This document shows positions 1-4,803 of a DNA stretch of 5,268 nucleotides, piece after piece (position 1 is the first letter of the stretch; the number at the start of each line of letters is the position of its first letter). The notes under the pieces were generated by a model, which was not told the origin of the DNA, did no database searches, and was given only the letters and a program-made list of their open reading frames with translations. Source of the stretch: JAFGIT01 sp016929465 [NCBI: Candidatus Coatesbacteria bacterium] (GTDB lineage Bacteria > B130-G9); NCBI GenBank assembly GCA_016929465.1, contig JAFGIT010000169.1, positions 1-5,268 of the forward strand. Reading direction: 5' to 3'. The position numbers and the translations under genes are program-made.

Positions 1-282
1 ATGCGGATGTATTGGGGCAAGAAGATAATCGAGTGGTCCGAGACGCCAGAGCGGGCCTTCGAGACGACGCTCCACCTCAACAGCAAATACTTCCTCGACG
101 GCCGCGACCCCAACTCTTATGCGGGAGTAGCCTGGCTTTTCGGCAAGCACGACCGCCCCTGGAAAGAGCGCCCCATCTTCGGCACCGTCCGCTATATGTC
201 CGCCTCCGGCCTGGAGCGTAAGTGCGATATCAAGGCGTATGTAGAGAAGGTGAGGGCATTGGTGGAGGAGGTGGGAGGCTGA
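1..282 (+). CDS. phr: Class II CPD photolyase (deoxyribodipyrimidine photolyase), C-terminal fragment
   Basis: This is the last 93 residues of a DNA photolyase, the FAD enzyme that uses light to split cyclobutane pyrimidine dimers in DNA. The residues [12 protein letters not shown] at the start, [14 protein letters not shown] near residues 32-45, and [15 protein letters not shown] near residues 47-61 are the conserved end of the FAD-binding helical domain of class II photolyases. Closing IRYM-like and DIKAYVEKV segments also fit. The family is about 450 residues long, so most of the gene, including the N-terminal antenna domain, lies left of the window. The ATG at base 1 is an internal methionine, not the true start. 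The frame ends in TGA and no clear terminator hairpin follows. The next gene is on the same strand about 100 bases on and probably has its own promoter. Assignment to class II is from motif memory, with high confidence. Confidence 0.92.
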   Translation: MRMYWGKKIIEWSETPERAFETTLHLNSKYFLDGRDPNSYAGVAWLFGKHDRPWKERPIFGTVRYMSASGLERKCDIKAYVEKVRALVEEVGG

Positions 283-310
283 TTCGCTTGGATTAGTCCG
301 ATGCGGGCTA

Positions 311-339
311 TTGGCGCTTATGCGGCCATCATATATATT
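311..339 (+). promoter_or_regulatory. Possible sigma70-type promoter for the AAA ATPase gene
   Basis: TTGGCG (311-316) and TATATT (334-339) are separated by exactly 17 bases. They match the -35 and -10 consensus at 4 of 6 and 5 of 6 positions. Transcription would begin near 346, which fits a translation start at 389 but not the upstream TTG (311) or ATG (320) in the same frame. It is only a consensus match in an organism whose promoters are unknown. Confidence 0.35.
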
Positions 340-379
340 GTCGAGTCATAATTCGGCTTCAGAGACTCTGCCTATCATC

Positions 380-384
380 GGAGG
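380..384 (+). promoter_or_regulatory. Shine-Dalgarno site deciding the ATPase start
   Basis: GGAGG lies 4 bases before the ATG at 389. Neither the TTG at 311 nor the ATG at 320 has a comparable site upstream, so the ATG at 389 is preferred although the frame is open further left. The spacing is slightly short. Confidence 0.55.
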
Positions 385-388
385 CGCA

Positions 389-1894
389 ATGACGCGAGAT
401 ATTTTCGATAAGGAGCGGCTCTCTCCCGCCCTCGACAGTTTTTTGCGGGAGACCAATCCCTGGTGGGAGGGGAAGCCGGCGAAGCGAGCGCCAGTCTATA
501 GACGCGCCGTTTTGGATCGAGTGAGGCGCCGCCTCGAAAATGGGATCGCTCCGGTAACGGTTCTTCGTGGGCCAAGGCGAGTCGGAAAGACCACAATTCA
601 GGAGCAACTGATCGAGTATCTGCTGCAAGAGAAGGGCGTGAATCCAGCTCGGATATTCAGAATCCAATTCGACGATATTCCCAGTCTGAAGCATGTCGAG
701 GACCCAATCCTTGCGCTTTGCAGATGGTATCAGAACCGGATTCTTGGCAGGACTTTCAATGAAGCGGCCCAATCTGACGGCGTCTCATTTCTATTCTTTG
801 ATGAGGCTCAGAACCTCGACAGTTGGGCTGAACAGGTCAAGGCGCTTGTGGACCTTCATGAGGCCCGTGTTCTCGTTACGGGCAGCTCCGCTCTTCGGAT
901 TGGCCTGGGCCGCGATAGTCTCGCTGGGCGGATTTCCACGCTGGATTTGGGGCCGCTTTATCTCCGTGAAATCGCGGGCCTAAAAGGTTATGGCGATATC
1001 CCGTCATTACTCCCCGATAATGGCCTTGCGCTCCTTTTGGACATTGAATTCTGGCGTGGCGCAATGACACTTGGGCTCGAGAACAAAGAGCTGCGCGATT
1101 TGGCGTTCGCCGATTTCTCGGAGCGAGGCGGCTATCCGGAATCGCAAATAGACCTCCATTCCGATTGGGCGACGATTGCGGCACACTTGAATGAAACAGT
1201 CATAAAGAGGGCCATTCAGCATGATCTCAGGCTAGGCGATCGGGGCCGCAAGCGAGACGCACATCTATTGGAGGAAGTATTCCGATCCGCATGCCGAAGA
1301 GCGGGACAATCGCCGGGGCCTGAGTACTTCGAGCATGAGATCAGAATAGCTCTTCGGTCCGACTATACATGGCAGAAGATACGCAACTACTTGGAGTTCT
1401 TGGATAGCGCGATGCTCTTGCGTCTTGTCGCGCCGATGGAGATACGTTGCAGGAAAAAGAGGGGCAATTACAAAATATGTCTCTGTGATCATGCGCTAAG
1501 GGCGAGCTGGCTTCAGGAGGTTATTCCCCTCTATCCTAAAAAACTCATGCAACATCCCCATTTATCCGACCTTGCCGGTTTCATCGCCGAGAGCGTGGCC
1601 GGATTCTGCTTGGGGACAATACATGGCCTCGACCTCTCCTATTTCCCGACGCGCGGCGTCAAGGCGCCTGAGGTTGATTTCGTTTTGACCATAGGAGAAA
1701 AGCGGATTCCCATCGAGATCAAATATCAGAGGACAATTGACCCGCAGAGAGATACTCAAGCGTTGAGAAGTTTCCTTGATAGCCCTCTATACAACGCCCC
1801 CTTCGGCGTCCTCGTAACCATGCTCGATGACGTCGAAATCCCCGACCCTCGCATCGTCGCCCTGCCGCTGAGTAGTCTGTTGTTGATTGTCTAA
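389..1894 (+). CDS. AAA-type ATPase with DUF4143-like C-terminal domain (AAA_14/DUF4143 family)
   Basis: The product is 501 residues from the ATG at 389; an upstream TTG at 311 would add 26 poorly conserved-looking residues. A P-loop ATPase domain comes first: Walker A GPRRVGKT at about residues 61-68, Walker B FLFFDEAQ with the acidic pair D138-E139, a sensor-like VTGSS at 163-167 and a downstream arginine in LAGR (181). The motif ERGGYPE (245-251) is typical of AAA_14/DUF4143 proteins. The C-terminal part has EVDFVL followed by IPIEIKYQ (D430, E443, K445), the acid-x(n)-ExK arrangement of the PD-(D/E)xK nuclease fold that DUF4143 adopts. No signal peptide or membrane segment is evident, so it is probably cytosolic. 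Such proteins are widespread, often in accessory DNA, and their substrate is generally unknown; whether the nuclease-like fold cuts DNA here cannot be told. At about 500 residues it is longer than many family members (about 400). It is followed by a HicB-like cluster on the same strand, with no evidence of functional linkage. Confidence 0.88.
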   Translation: MTRDIFDKERLSPALDSFLRETNPWWEGKPAKRAPVYRRAVLDRVRRRLENGIAPVTVLRGPRRVGKTTIQEQLIEYLLQEKGVNPARIFRIQFDDIPSLKHVEDPILALCRWYQNRILGRTFNEAAQSDGVSFLFFDEAQNLDSWAEQVKALVDLHEARVLVTGSSALRIGLGRDSLAGRISTLDLGPLYLREIAGLKGYGDIPSLLPDNGLALLLDIEFWRGAMTLGLENKELRDLAFADFSERGGYPESQIDLHSDWATIAAHLNETVIKRAIQHDLRLGDRGRKRDAHLLEEVFRSACRRAGQSPGPEYFEHEIRIALRSDYTWQKIRNYLEFLDSAMLLRLVAPMEIRCRKKRGNYKICLCDHALRASWLQEVIPLYPKKLMQHPHLSDLAGFIAESVAGFCLGTIHGLDLSYFPTRGVKAPEVDFVLTIGEKRIPIEIKYQRTIDPQRDTQALRSFLDSPLYNAPFGVLVTMLDDVEIPDPRIVALPLSSLLLIV

Positions 1895-1910
1895 TGGACT
1901 TGAATATGAT
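1883..1910 (+). promoter_or_regulatory. Possible promoter for the HicB/HEPN-like cluster
   Basis: TTGATT (1883-1888) and TATGAT (1905-1910) are 16 bases apart and match the -35 and -10 consensus at 4 of 6 and 5 of 6 positions. The site overlaps the end of the ATPase gene and sits about 55 bases before the first start codon of the cluster. It is a consensus match only. Confidence 0.3.
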
Positions 1911-1963
1911 CCCCATTCGTCTTTGTTAAGGAATATTTCGAACCTTCTCTGAGGAGAGCAGGA

Positions 1964-2154
1964 TTGAAGATAAAGGTGATAGTGCATGAGGTGGAGGAGG
2001 GCGGCTTCTGGGCGAGATCCCTACCATTCCGGGCCATGCCAAGTAGGGCGAGACAATGGAGGAATTGATTGATAACCTCCGCGAGGCGATTGAGGGGTGC
2101 TTGTCGGGCCATAATGATACATTTGCCGTCGTACTAGAGGACAATAGGGTATGA
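1964..2154 (+). pseudogene. HicB-like (UPF0150) antitoxin gene, broken by a frameshift and a stop codon
   Basis: The frame opening at TTG 1964 reads MKIKVIVHEVEEGGFWAR, the usual start of small HicB-like proteins. It then runs into unrelated sequence and stops in the 2070s. One frame over, from about 2018, the reading is PTIPGHAK, a TAG stop at 2044-2046, then GETMEELIDNLREAIEGCLS and a short tail ending at TGA 2152-2154. Those two halves are the N- and C-terminal parts of one HicB partial-RNase-H-like domain (consensus like WAEIPxIPGxxxQGETMEEL). Adding one G in the run TGGGCGAGATCCCT restores W-A-E-I-P, and a C-to-T change of CAG would give the TAG. The protein would have been about 63 residues. 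A good AGGAG-type ribosome site (1952-1958) lies 5 bases before the TTG. The last bases overlap the next start as ATGA, a sign of an original operon. Sequencing error could explain one lesion but less easily both. Confidence 0.8.
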
Positions 2155-2882
2155 TTGTACTGACGCCGACCAACGAGACAATCGTCTACCTCATACACAT
2201 GGTTGTCATTCCGGAAATAGTTCGCCGGCATAGAGAGAAGGGCTTGGCTTTTCCGCTTGTTCTGGAGAGATTCCAGATTCTCTTCCGACCTGACTCCCCT
2301 CTGGAGCCAACAGTCAGGATCAACAAGGAAGTCAAAGGGATATTCCAGGCGGAGCTTAAAGAGGGATGTGCTCCGAAGTCGGATGGGGACCCTCTTGCGT
2401 ATCAGGAGGTTTCCCGGTTCACGGAGTATATGGAACCTGACGATAAAGACATCGACTGCGCTCATATTTCGGTGATATTAGACCCGACAAGACCACCGAC
2501 GAGAAGCATCAGACTTGAAGATCCGGATAAACCGAAACCGGACATTTCCTTTGGGCTGACGATCACCTGGTACTTTGACTATAGATGGCGAAGGGGTGAG
2601 GCTAAAGCGTATTTGAAAAAGGGCATGGAGTTTCGCGAGGCTTCGAAATCTGAGTGGGATCAAGGCAGAAAAAGCGCTGCTCTTGACAACTTCTTCTCGG
2701 CAGCTGAGCTCATTGCACTGTCTCGCCTACTTATCTTCGCGCCAGACGAGAGACTCGTAGGCCCAAACGGACACGGGCTAATACGCAATGCGACAAGCGC
2801 ACGAATCAATGCCGGTCATCTGGATGACTCATATCTGAAATTGGGTGAAGATGCCTATAGGTTACGAGATAGTGCCAGATAA
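2151..2882 (+). CDS. Unrecognised protein with a possible HEPN-like C-terminal domain
   Basis: This 243-residue frame starts at an ATG overlapping the stop of the broken HicB-like gene (ATGA), with AGAGGA 9 bases upstream, so translational coupling is likely. Residues 1-145 match no family I recognise; they are mixed hydrophobic and charged, with a Pro/Asp-rich stretch at 111-131 and no membrane span or signal peptide. From about 150 the protein is helical. EAKAYLKKG, then KSAALDNFFSAAELIALSRLL (about 174-194), then NGHGLIRN (206-213), AGHLDDSYLKL (221-231) and YRLRDSAR (236-243) recall HEPN (UPF0332-type) domains, which have an alpha-helical A-x-x-L repeat, a conserved His, a G-x-L-D step and an R-x-x-A-D-Y motif. 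An R-x4-H (R218, H223) is present, but its alignment with the RNase motif of HEPN toxins is uncertain. If it is HEPN, an RNA-cleaving toxin or an inactive relative is possible. The protein stops where family members usually continue with Tyr, suggesting premature truncation. The HEPN call is tentative. Confidence 0.62.
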   Translation: MIVLTPTNETIVYLIHMVVIPEIVRRHREKGLAFPLVLERFQILFRPDSPLEPTVRINKEVKGIFQAELKEGCAPKSDGDPLAYQEVSRFTEYMEPDDKDIDCAHISVILDPTRPPTRSIRLEDPDKPKPDISFGLTITWYFDYRWRRGEAKAYLKKGMEFREASKSEWDQGRKSAALDNFFSAAELIALSRLLIFAPDERLVGPNGHGLIRNATSARINAGHLDDSYLKLGEDAYRLRDSAR

Positions 2883-3023
2883 GGCCTCGATGAAACAGAC
2901 TGTGACGACATGCGGTTCTCTGATCTCCTCTTGGAGCTCGACCGTCTCATTTCGCTGACTGAGAAGAAATTGAGTCACGATCTCGAACCAGTCCAGCCGC
3001 ATCCTCCAATCGATGAGATTTAG
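2883..3023 (+). other. In-frame continuation after the TAA of the HEPN-like gene
   Basis: After the TAA at 2880-2882 the same frame stays open for 46 codons (beginning GLDETDCDDM, then a helical segment DLLLELDRLISLTEKKL) and ends with TAG at 3021-3023, two bases before the next ATG. HEPN domains commonly read R-x-x-A-D-Y followed by a further acidic helix, so a Tyr codon changed to TAA would explain the arrangement. An open run of this length alone is expected by chance roughly one time in ten; the spacing to the next gene and the helical character add weight. It could also be untranslated spacer. Confidence 0.45.
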
Positions 3024-3025
3024 AC

Positions 3026-3238
3026 ATGTCTAATCTATCGGTAAATCCGGGAACTCGGAGAATCGTTGTGGAGAAACACCCGGATGGTTACGCCGCATAT
3101 CCTGTCGGCATCAAAGGCGTTGTCGTCGGTCAGGAGGATACACGCGAGGAAGCGTTGAAGGACGTGCGGTCTGCGATTGCCTTTCACATTGAGACATTTG
3201 GGGAGGATGTGATCCATCCACGAAATGAAGCCACCTGA
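3026..3238 (+). CDS. HicB-like (UPF0150 family) antitoxin-type protein
   Basis: This intact 70-residue protein has the form of a solo HicB-like domain: a beta strand RRIVVEKHPDGYAAYP (residues 11-26), a second strand around GVVVGQEDT (31-39), then a helix EEALKDVRSAIAFHIETFG (41-59). That is the partial RNase-H-like fold shared by HicB antitoxins and UPF0150 proteins. No ribbon-helix-helix or helix-turn-helix DNA-binding extension is present, so autoregulation by direct DNA binding is not supported. Full HicB proteins normally pair with the small RNase HicA; no HicA-like frame is visible nearby. It follows the extended HEPN-like frame by 2 bases, so it probably shares that transcript. A weak GATGAG precedes the ATG. 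It could neutralise the upstream HEPN-like protein, or be an orphan. The family call is firm; the role is inferred. Confidence 0.85.
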   Translation: MSNLSVNPGTRRIVVEKHPDGYAAYPVGIKGVVVGQEDTREEALKDVRSAIAFHIETFGEDVIHPRNEAT

Positions 3239-3342
3239 GAGGGGATAACGCTGGCGGCGACATGTAAGGCAGGAAATCGATCGACCTCAGAACCGCCTCA
3301 TCCCTGACGGGGCAGAGGCCAATCATTGCGCCTGCACGCCCA

Positions 3343-3433
3343 TTGTGCCGCCCCTTCAGGGCGGCGTTTTCCGGGGCGCCATCTTCCGTGGGTTGACACC
3401 CACGGCTATTCGTATTCGCCCCTTTCAGGGACG
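3343..3433 (+). repeat. Composite palindromic repeat, intact copy (91 bases, three boxes)
   Basis: Box 1 (3343-3370) contains the hairpin GCCGCCC-CTTCA-GGGCGGC followed by GTTTT. Box 2 (3386-3408) is CCGTGGGTTGACACCCACGG plus CTA, a perfect 8-bp stem with a TGAC loop. Box 3 (3418-3433) is GCCCCTTTCAGGGACG. The boxes recur in the second copy at 26 of 28, 20 of 23 (empty site) and 15 of 16 positions, whereas the 15- and 9-base spacers between them differ in sequence but keep the same length. I recall similar CCGTGGGTT-CACCCACGGCTATTC sequences as dispersed repeats in planctomycete-like and candidate-phylum genomes; that is memory, not a search. Confidence 0.8.
3347..3370 (+). terminator. Terminator-like hairpin within the first repeat
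   Basis: A 7-bp all-GC stem with a 5-base loop (CTTCA) is followed by G and four T residues on the + strand, about 110 bases after the HicB-like gene. It could end transcription of that cluster. The T tract is short, and the same structure is part of a dispersed repeat, so termination may be incidental. The second copy (3590-3614) has a weaker stem but five T residues. Confidence 0.4.
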
Positions 3434-3767
3434 GAGGTTGTGTTTAGGCGTTTGACTTTGCTGGCGTTCCCGAGGGTAGATTCTCCTCCGTTGCATTTCC
3501 GCGCCGACCGCGGCACGGTCCGGGTCTTCACACGGATTCTCAAATTCGTGGAACTCCTTCCCAAGAGATGCAGCACCGGCTATTTTTGTGCCGCCCCTCC
3601 AGGGCGGAGTTTTTGGGTTTGCTAGTCCCCGTGGGCTTCTGAGGCTGTCTAATAAATGGCTTGGCGAGGTTTTTGCTTCGTGTTCACACGATAATTTTAT
3701 CAGAATCCGGACAGATTGTCTATTTCAGCCAGGCCAATATCATTCGAATCGGATTCGTTGAAATCCG

Positions 3768-3801
3768 CCTTGTAGGGGCGGTTCACGAACCGCCCTTAAG
3801 G
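3768..3801 (+). repeat. GTAGGGGCG-type palindromic repeat, copy 1
   Basis: GGGCGGTTC (3776-3784) and GAACCGCCC (3787-3795) form a perfect 9-bp stem around a two-base AC centre. Outer CCTT (3768-3771) and AAGG (3798-3801) can also pair. The sequence around GTAGGGGCGGTTC is a common dispersed palindrome type in many environmental bacterial genomes, as I recall. It lies inside the MITE-like element and is inverted relative to the second copy. Confidence 0.75.
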
Positions 3802-3850
3802 ACCTCAGCACCGCATTCAAGGCAATCTGGAAAGGGGATCAATAGAGACT

Positions 3851-3876
3851 GGGCGATTCGTGAATCGCCCCTACAA
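3851..3876 (-). repeat. GTAGGGGCG-type palindromic repeat, copy 2
   Basis: GGGCGATTC (3851-3859) and GAATCGCCC (3862-3870) form a perfect 9-bp stem around GT, followed by CTACAA, so the reverse strand reads TTGTAGGGGCGATTC as in copy 1. The one difference in the stem from copy 1 is compensated: a G-C pair there is an A-T pair here. Confidence 0.75.
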
Positions 3877-3953
3877 CCACACGTTTCGACTTATTAGACA
3901 GCCTCTTCCACCCACGGCTACCTTTGGGTGCCCCTTTCAGGAACGTTGGCAAT

Positions 3954-4550
3954 TCAGGTAAATGCCTTAGCATAGACATCCTCCATCACCACCTTCGTCT
4001 TCTCGTGGAATTCGGGGCTGATGGTCGTGTAGTCGATCCGGTCGTAGATCTGCCGGAATAGCTCCTTCACGGGCAGATCATCGGGAGCGTCTCGGAAGAG
4101 CCTGCGGTGGATCTGCCGGATGCAGAGGCGATCCAGGTCACCGCGGAGGTAGTGCTTTGCGCTCATCATGATCAGTTTGGCGAAGTGCTCATTCAGGTCC
4201 CAGTCGATCTCGAACGGTGAGAGGTCGTCGTATTCGGGCGAGGAGAGGCAGCCGATGTCTATCCACCAGAAGATGGGCACGCCGGGGAGGAATTGGTTAA
4301 TCAGATATTTATCTGGGATGAGAGACCTCGCCCAGTCTCGGAGCAGCAGCCCCAGCGATGCCTCGATGATTGTGGACGCGAGCTCGACGTTTTCATACGG
4401 GGGCCGGCTGTCGTCCTGGATGAGGAGGTCGATGTCGGAGTATTCATCTTGAGTGCCATCTGCGACGGAGCCGATCAATTCGACCGACCGGAATTTGCCC
4501 GACGATTCGAGCGTCTCGATGATGGTCTTTGCTAGCGGTGCCTGGTCCAT
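3954..4550 (-). CDS. Nucleotidyltransferase-fold protein (NTP_transf_2-like)
   Basis: The product is 198 residues from the ATG at 4550, or 204 from an in-frame TTG at 4568; neither has a strong ribosome site, so the start is uncertain. The N-terminal half has the pol-beta-type nucleotidyltransferase signature: ELIGSVADG at residues 24-32 (G27, S28), then YSDIDLLI with catalytic-type aspartates D39 and D41, and a likely third acidic residue D98 in FWWIDIG. All three metal-binding positions are kept, so activity (transfer of a nucleotide from NTP to a protein, drug or other hydroxyl) is plausible. The C-terminal half is helical (AKLIMMSAKHYLRG, about 127-140) and I cannot assign a substrate. 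It is not one of the short MNT antitoxins of HEPN/MNT pairs, being longer and on the opposite strand. Its stop lies 8 bases from the end of the split repeat, and a palindrome cluster separates it from RsgA upstream. Confidence 0.85.
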   Translation of the reverse strand: MDQAPLAKTIIETLESSGKFRSVELIGSVADGTQDEYSDIDLLIQDDSRPPYENVELASTIIEASLGLLLRDWARSLIPDKYLINQFLPGVPIFWWIDIGCLSSPEYDDLSPFEIDWDLNEHFAKLIMMSAKHYLRGDLDRLCIRQIHRRLFRDAPDDLPVKELFRQIYDRIDYTTISPEFHEKTKVVMEDVYAKAFT

Positions 4551-4645
4551 GGTCAATGTGGCTTCCAAGTCTCATGGTGACGGTTCTGCCAAGGTTGTCG
4601 GGGAGATTGCACATGGATGGAAAAGGTGTCAATTGCAGGATGGGC

Positions 4646-4780
4646 TTTTGGAGTGCGGAGGTCTTGACGCCGCTTTCATTCGCGGTGGCTTGACACCGCA
4701 GTCCTATAGGTCGGTGTTTGTCCTCTGTCGCGCCGGGCTGCGACAAACGAAAGCGGTGCCGGGTCACCGCGCTCGGGAAA
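4646..4780. repeat. Nested palindrome cluster between RsgA and the nucleotidyltransferase gene
   Basis: Three hairpins of one type lie here: GCGGAG-GTCTTGA-CGCCGC (4655-4673, imperfect), GCGGTG-GCTTGA-CACCGC (4682-4699) and GCGGTG-CCGGGT-CACCGC (4753-4770). Between the last two, GTTTGTC (4716-4722) pairs with GACAAAC (4742-4748), with an alternative inner pairing of GTCGC (4727-4731) and GCGAC (4740-4744). The outer parts are also mutually inverted: CCGCTTTC (4670-4677) against GAAAGCGG (4749-4756), and GGAGTGCGG near the left end against CCGCGCTCG near the right end. I recall GGAGTGCGGTGGCTTGACACCGC-type dispersed repeats in some environmental bacterial genomes. No gene is visible in the gap from 4569 to 4803. 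Confidence 0.7.
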
Positions 4781-4803
4781 TCCATCATTTCGGCAAATGC
4801 CCC

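Larger units (their letters stand above)
3641..3905. mobile_element. MITE-like element with perfect 15-bp terminal inverted repeats
   Basis: GAGGCTGTCTAATAA (3641-3655) is matched by its exact reverse complement TTATTAGACAGCCTC (3891-3905), bounding 265 bp with no credible gene. It is flanked by TTCT and TTCC, a probable 4-base target duplication with one mismatch. The insertion interrupts a repeat whose intact copy is present 243 bases upstream, which independently fixes both ends. The ends resemble terminal repeats of DDE-transposase insertion sequences, but I cannot name the family. Movement would need a transposase supplied elsewhere. Inside are two oppositely oriented GTAGGGGCG-type palindromes and minor palindromes such as CGAATCGGATTCG near 3744-3756. 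Confidence 0.85.
3586..3945 (+). repeat. Composite palindromic repeat, second copy split by a MITE-like insertion
   Basis: The left part (3586-3640) carries box 1 and the left arm CCGTGGGC of box 2. The right part (3906-3945) carries the right arm ACCCACGG with CTA, then box 3 GCCCCTTTCAGGAACG. The 265 bases between them are the inserted element. Removing the element and one copy of a 4-base duplication (TTCT at 3637-3640, TTCC at 3906-3909) leaves 91 bases, exactly the length of the intact copy, with both halves in register. Confidence 0.82.
3239..3953. other. Convergent intergenic region filled with repeats and a MITE-like element
   Basis: This 715-base stretch lies between the end of the rightward HicB-like gene and the end of the leftward nucleotidyltransferase gene. 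No reading frame in it looks coding: the longest (about 99 and 78 codons) run across palindromes and the inserted element. It contains two copies of a composite palindromic repeat (3343-3433 and 3586-3945) and a 265-bp inserted element (3641-3905). I see nothing recognisable in 3239-3342 or 3434-3585. Confidence 0.8.

Noticed and set aside
311-388. N-terminal extension of the ATPase from TTG 311 or ATG 320
   Set aside because: No ribosome site precedes them, the probable promoter lies within this stretch, and GGAGG precedes the ATG at 389.
1926-2465. 179-codon open frame on the minus strand
   Set aside because: It runs antisense to the HicB-like remnant and the HEPN-like gene, both of which have recognisable protein signatures and ribosome sites; its own product resembles no family.
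1895-3342. A HicA toxin gene accompanying the HicB-like genes
   Set aside because: No short frame with a HicA-like dsRNA-binding fold or its conserved His/Gly motif is visible on either strand near the two HicB-like genes.
3343-3613. CRISPR-like pair of direct repeats
   Set aside because: Only two copies 243 bases apart, each part of a longer palindromic composite unit, with no regular spacers and no cas genes.
3326-3625. 99-codon open frame on the plus strand in the intergenic region
   Set aside because: It reads through both composite palindromic repeats and translates to low-plausibility sequence with no family resemblance.
3661-3897. 78-codon open frame inside the MITE-like element, possibly a transposase fragment
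   Set aside because: It covers the palindromes and one terminal inverted repeat, starts without a ribosome site and shows no transposase motif.
3954-4550. MNT antitoxin partner for the HEPN-like gene
   Set aside because: It is convergent, about 1 kb away behind a repeat-filled gap, and longer than typical MNT antitoxins; no linkage is supported.
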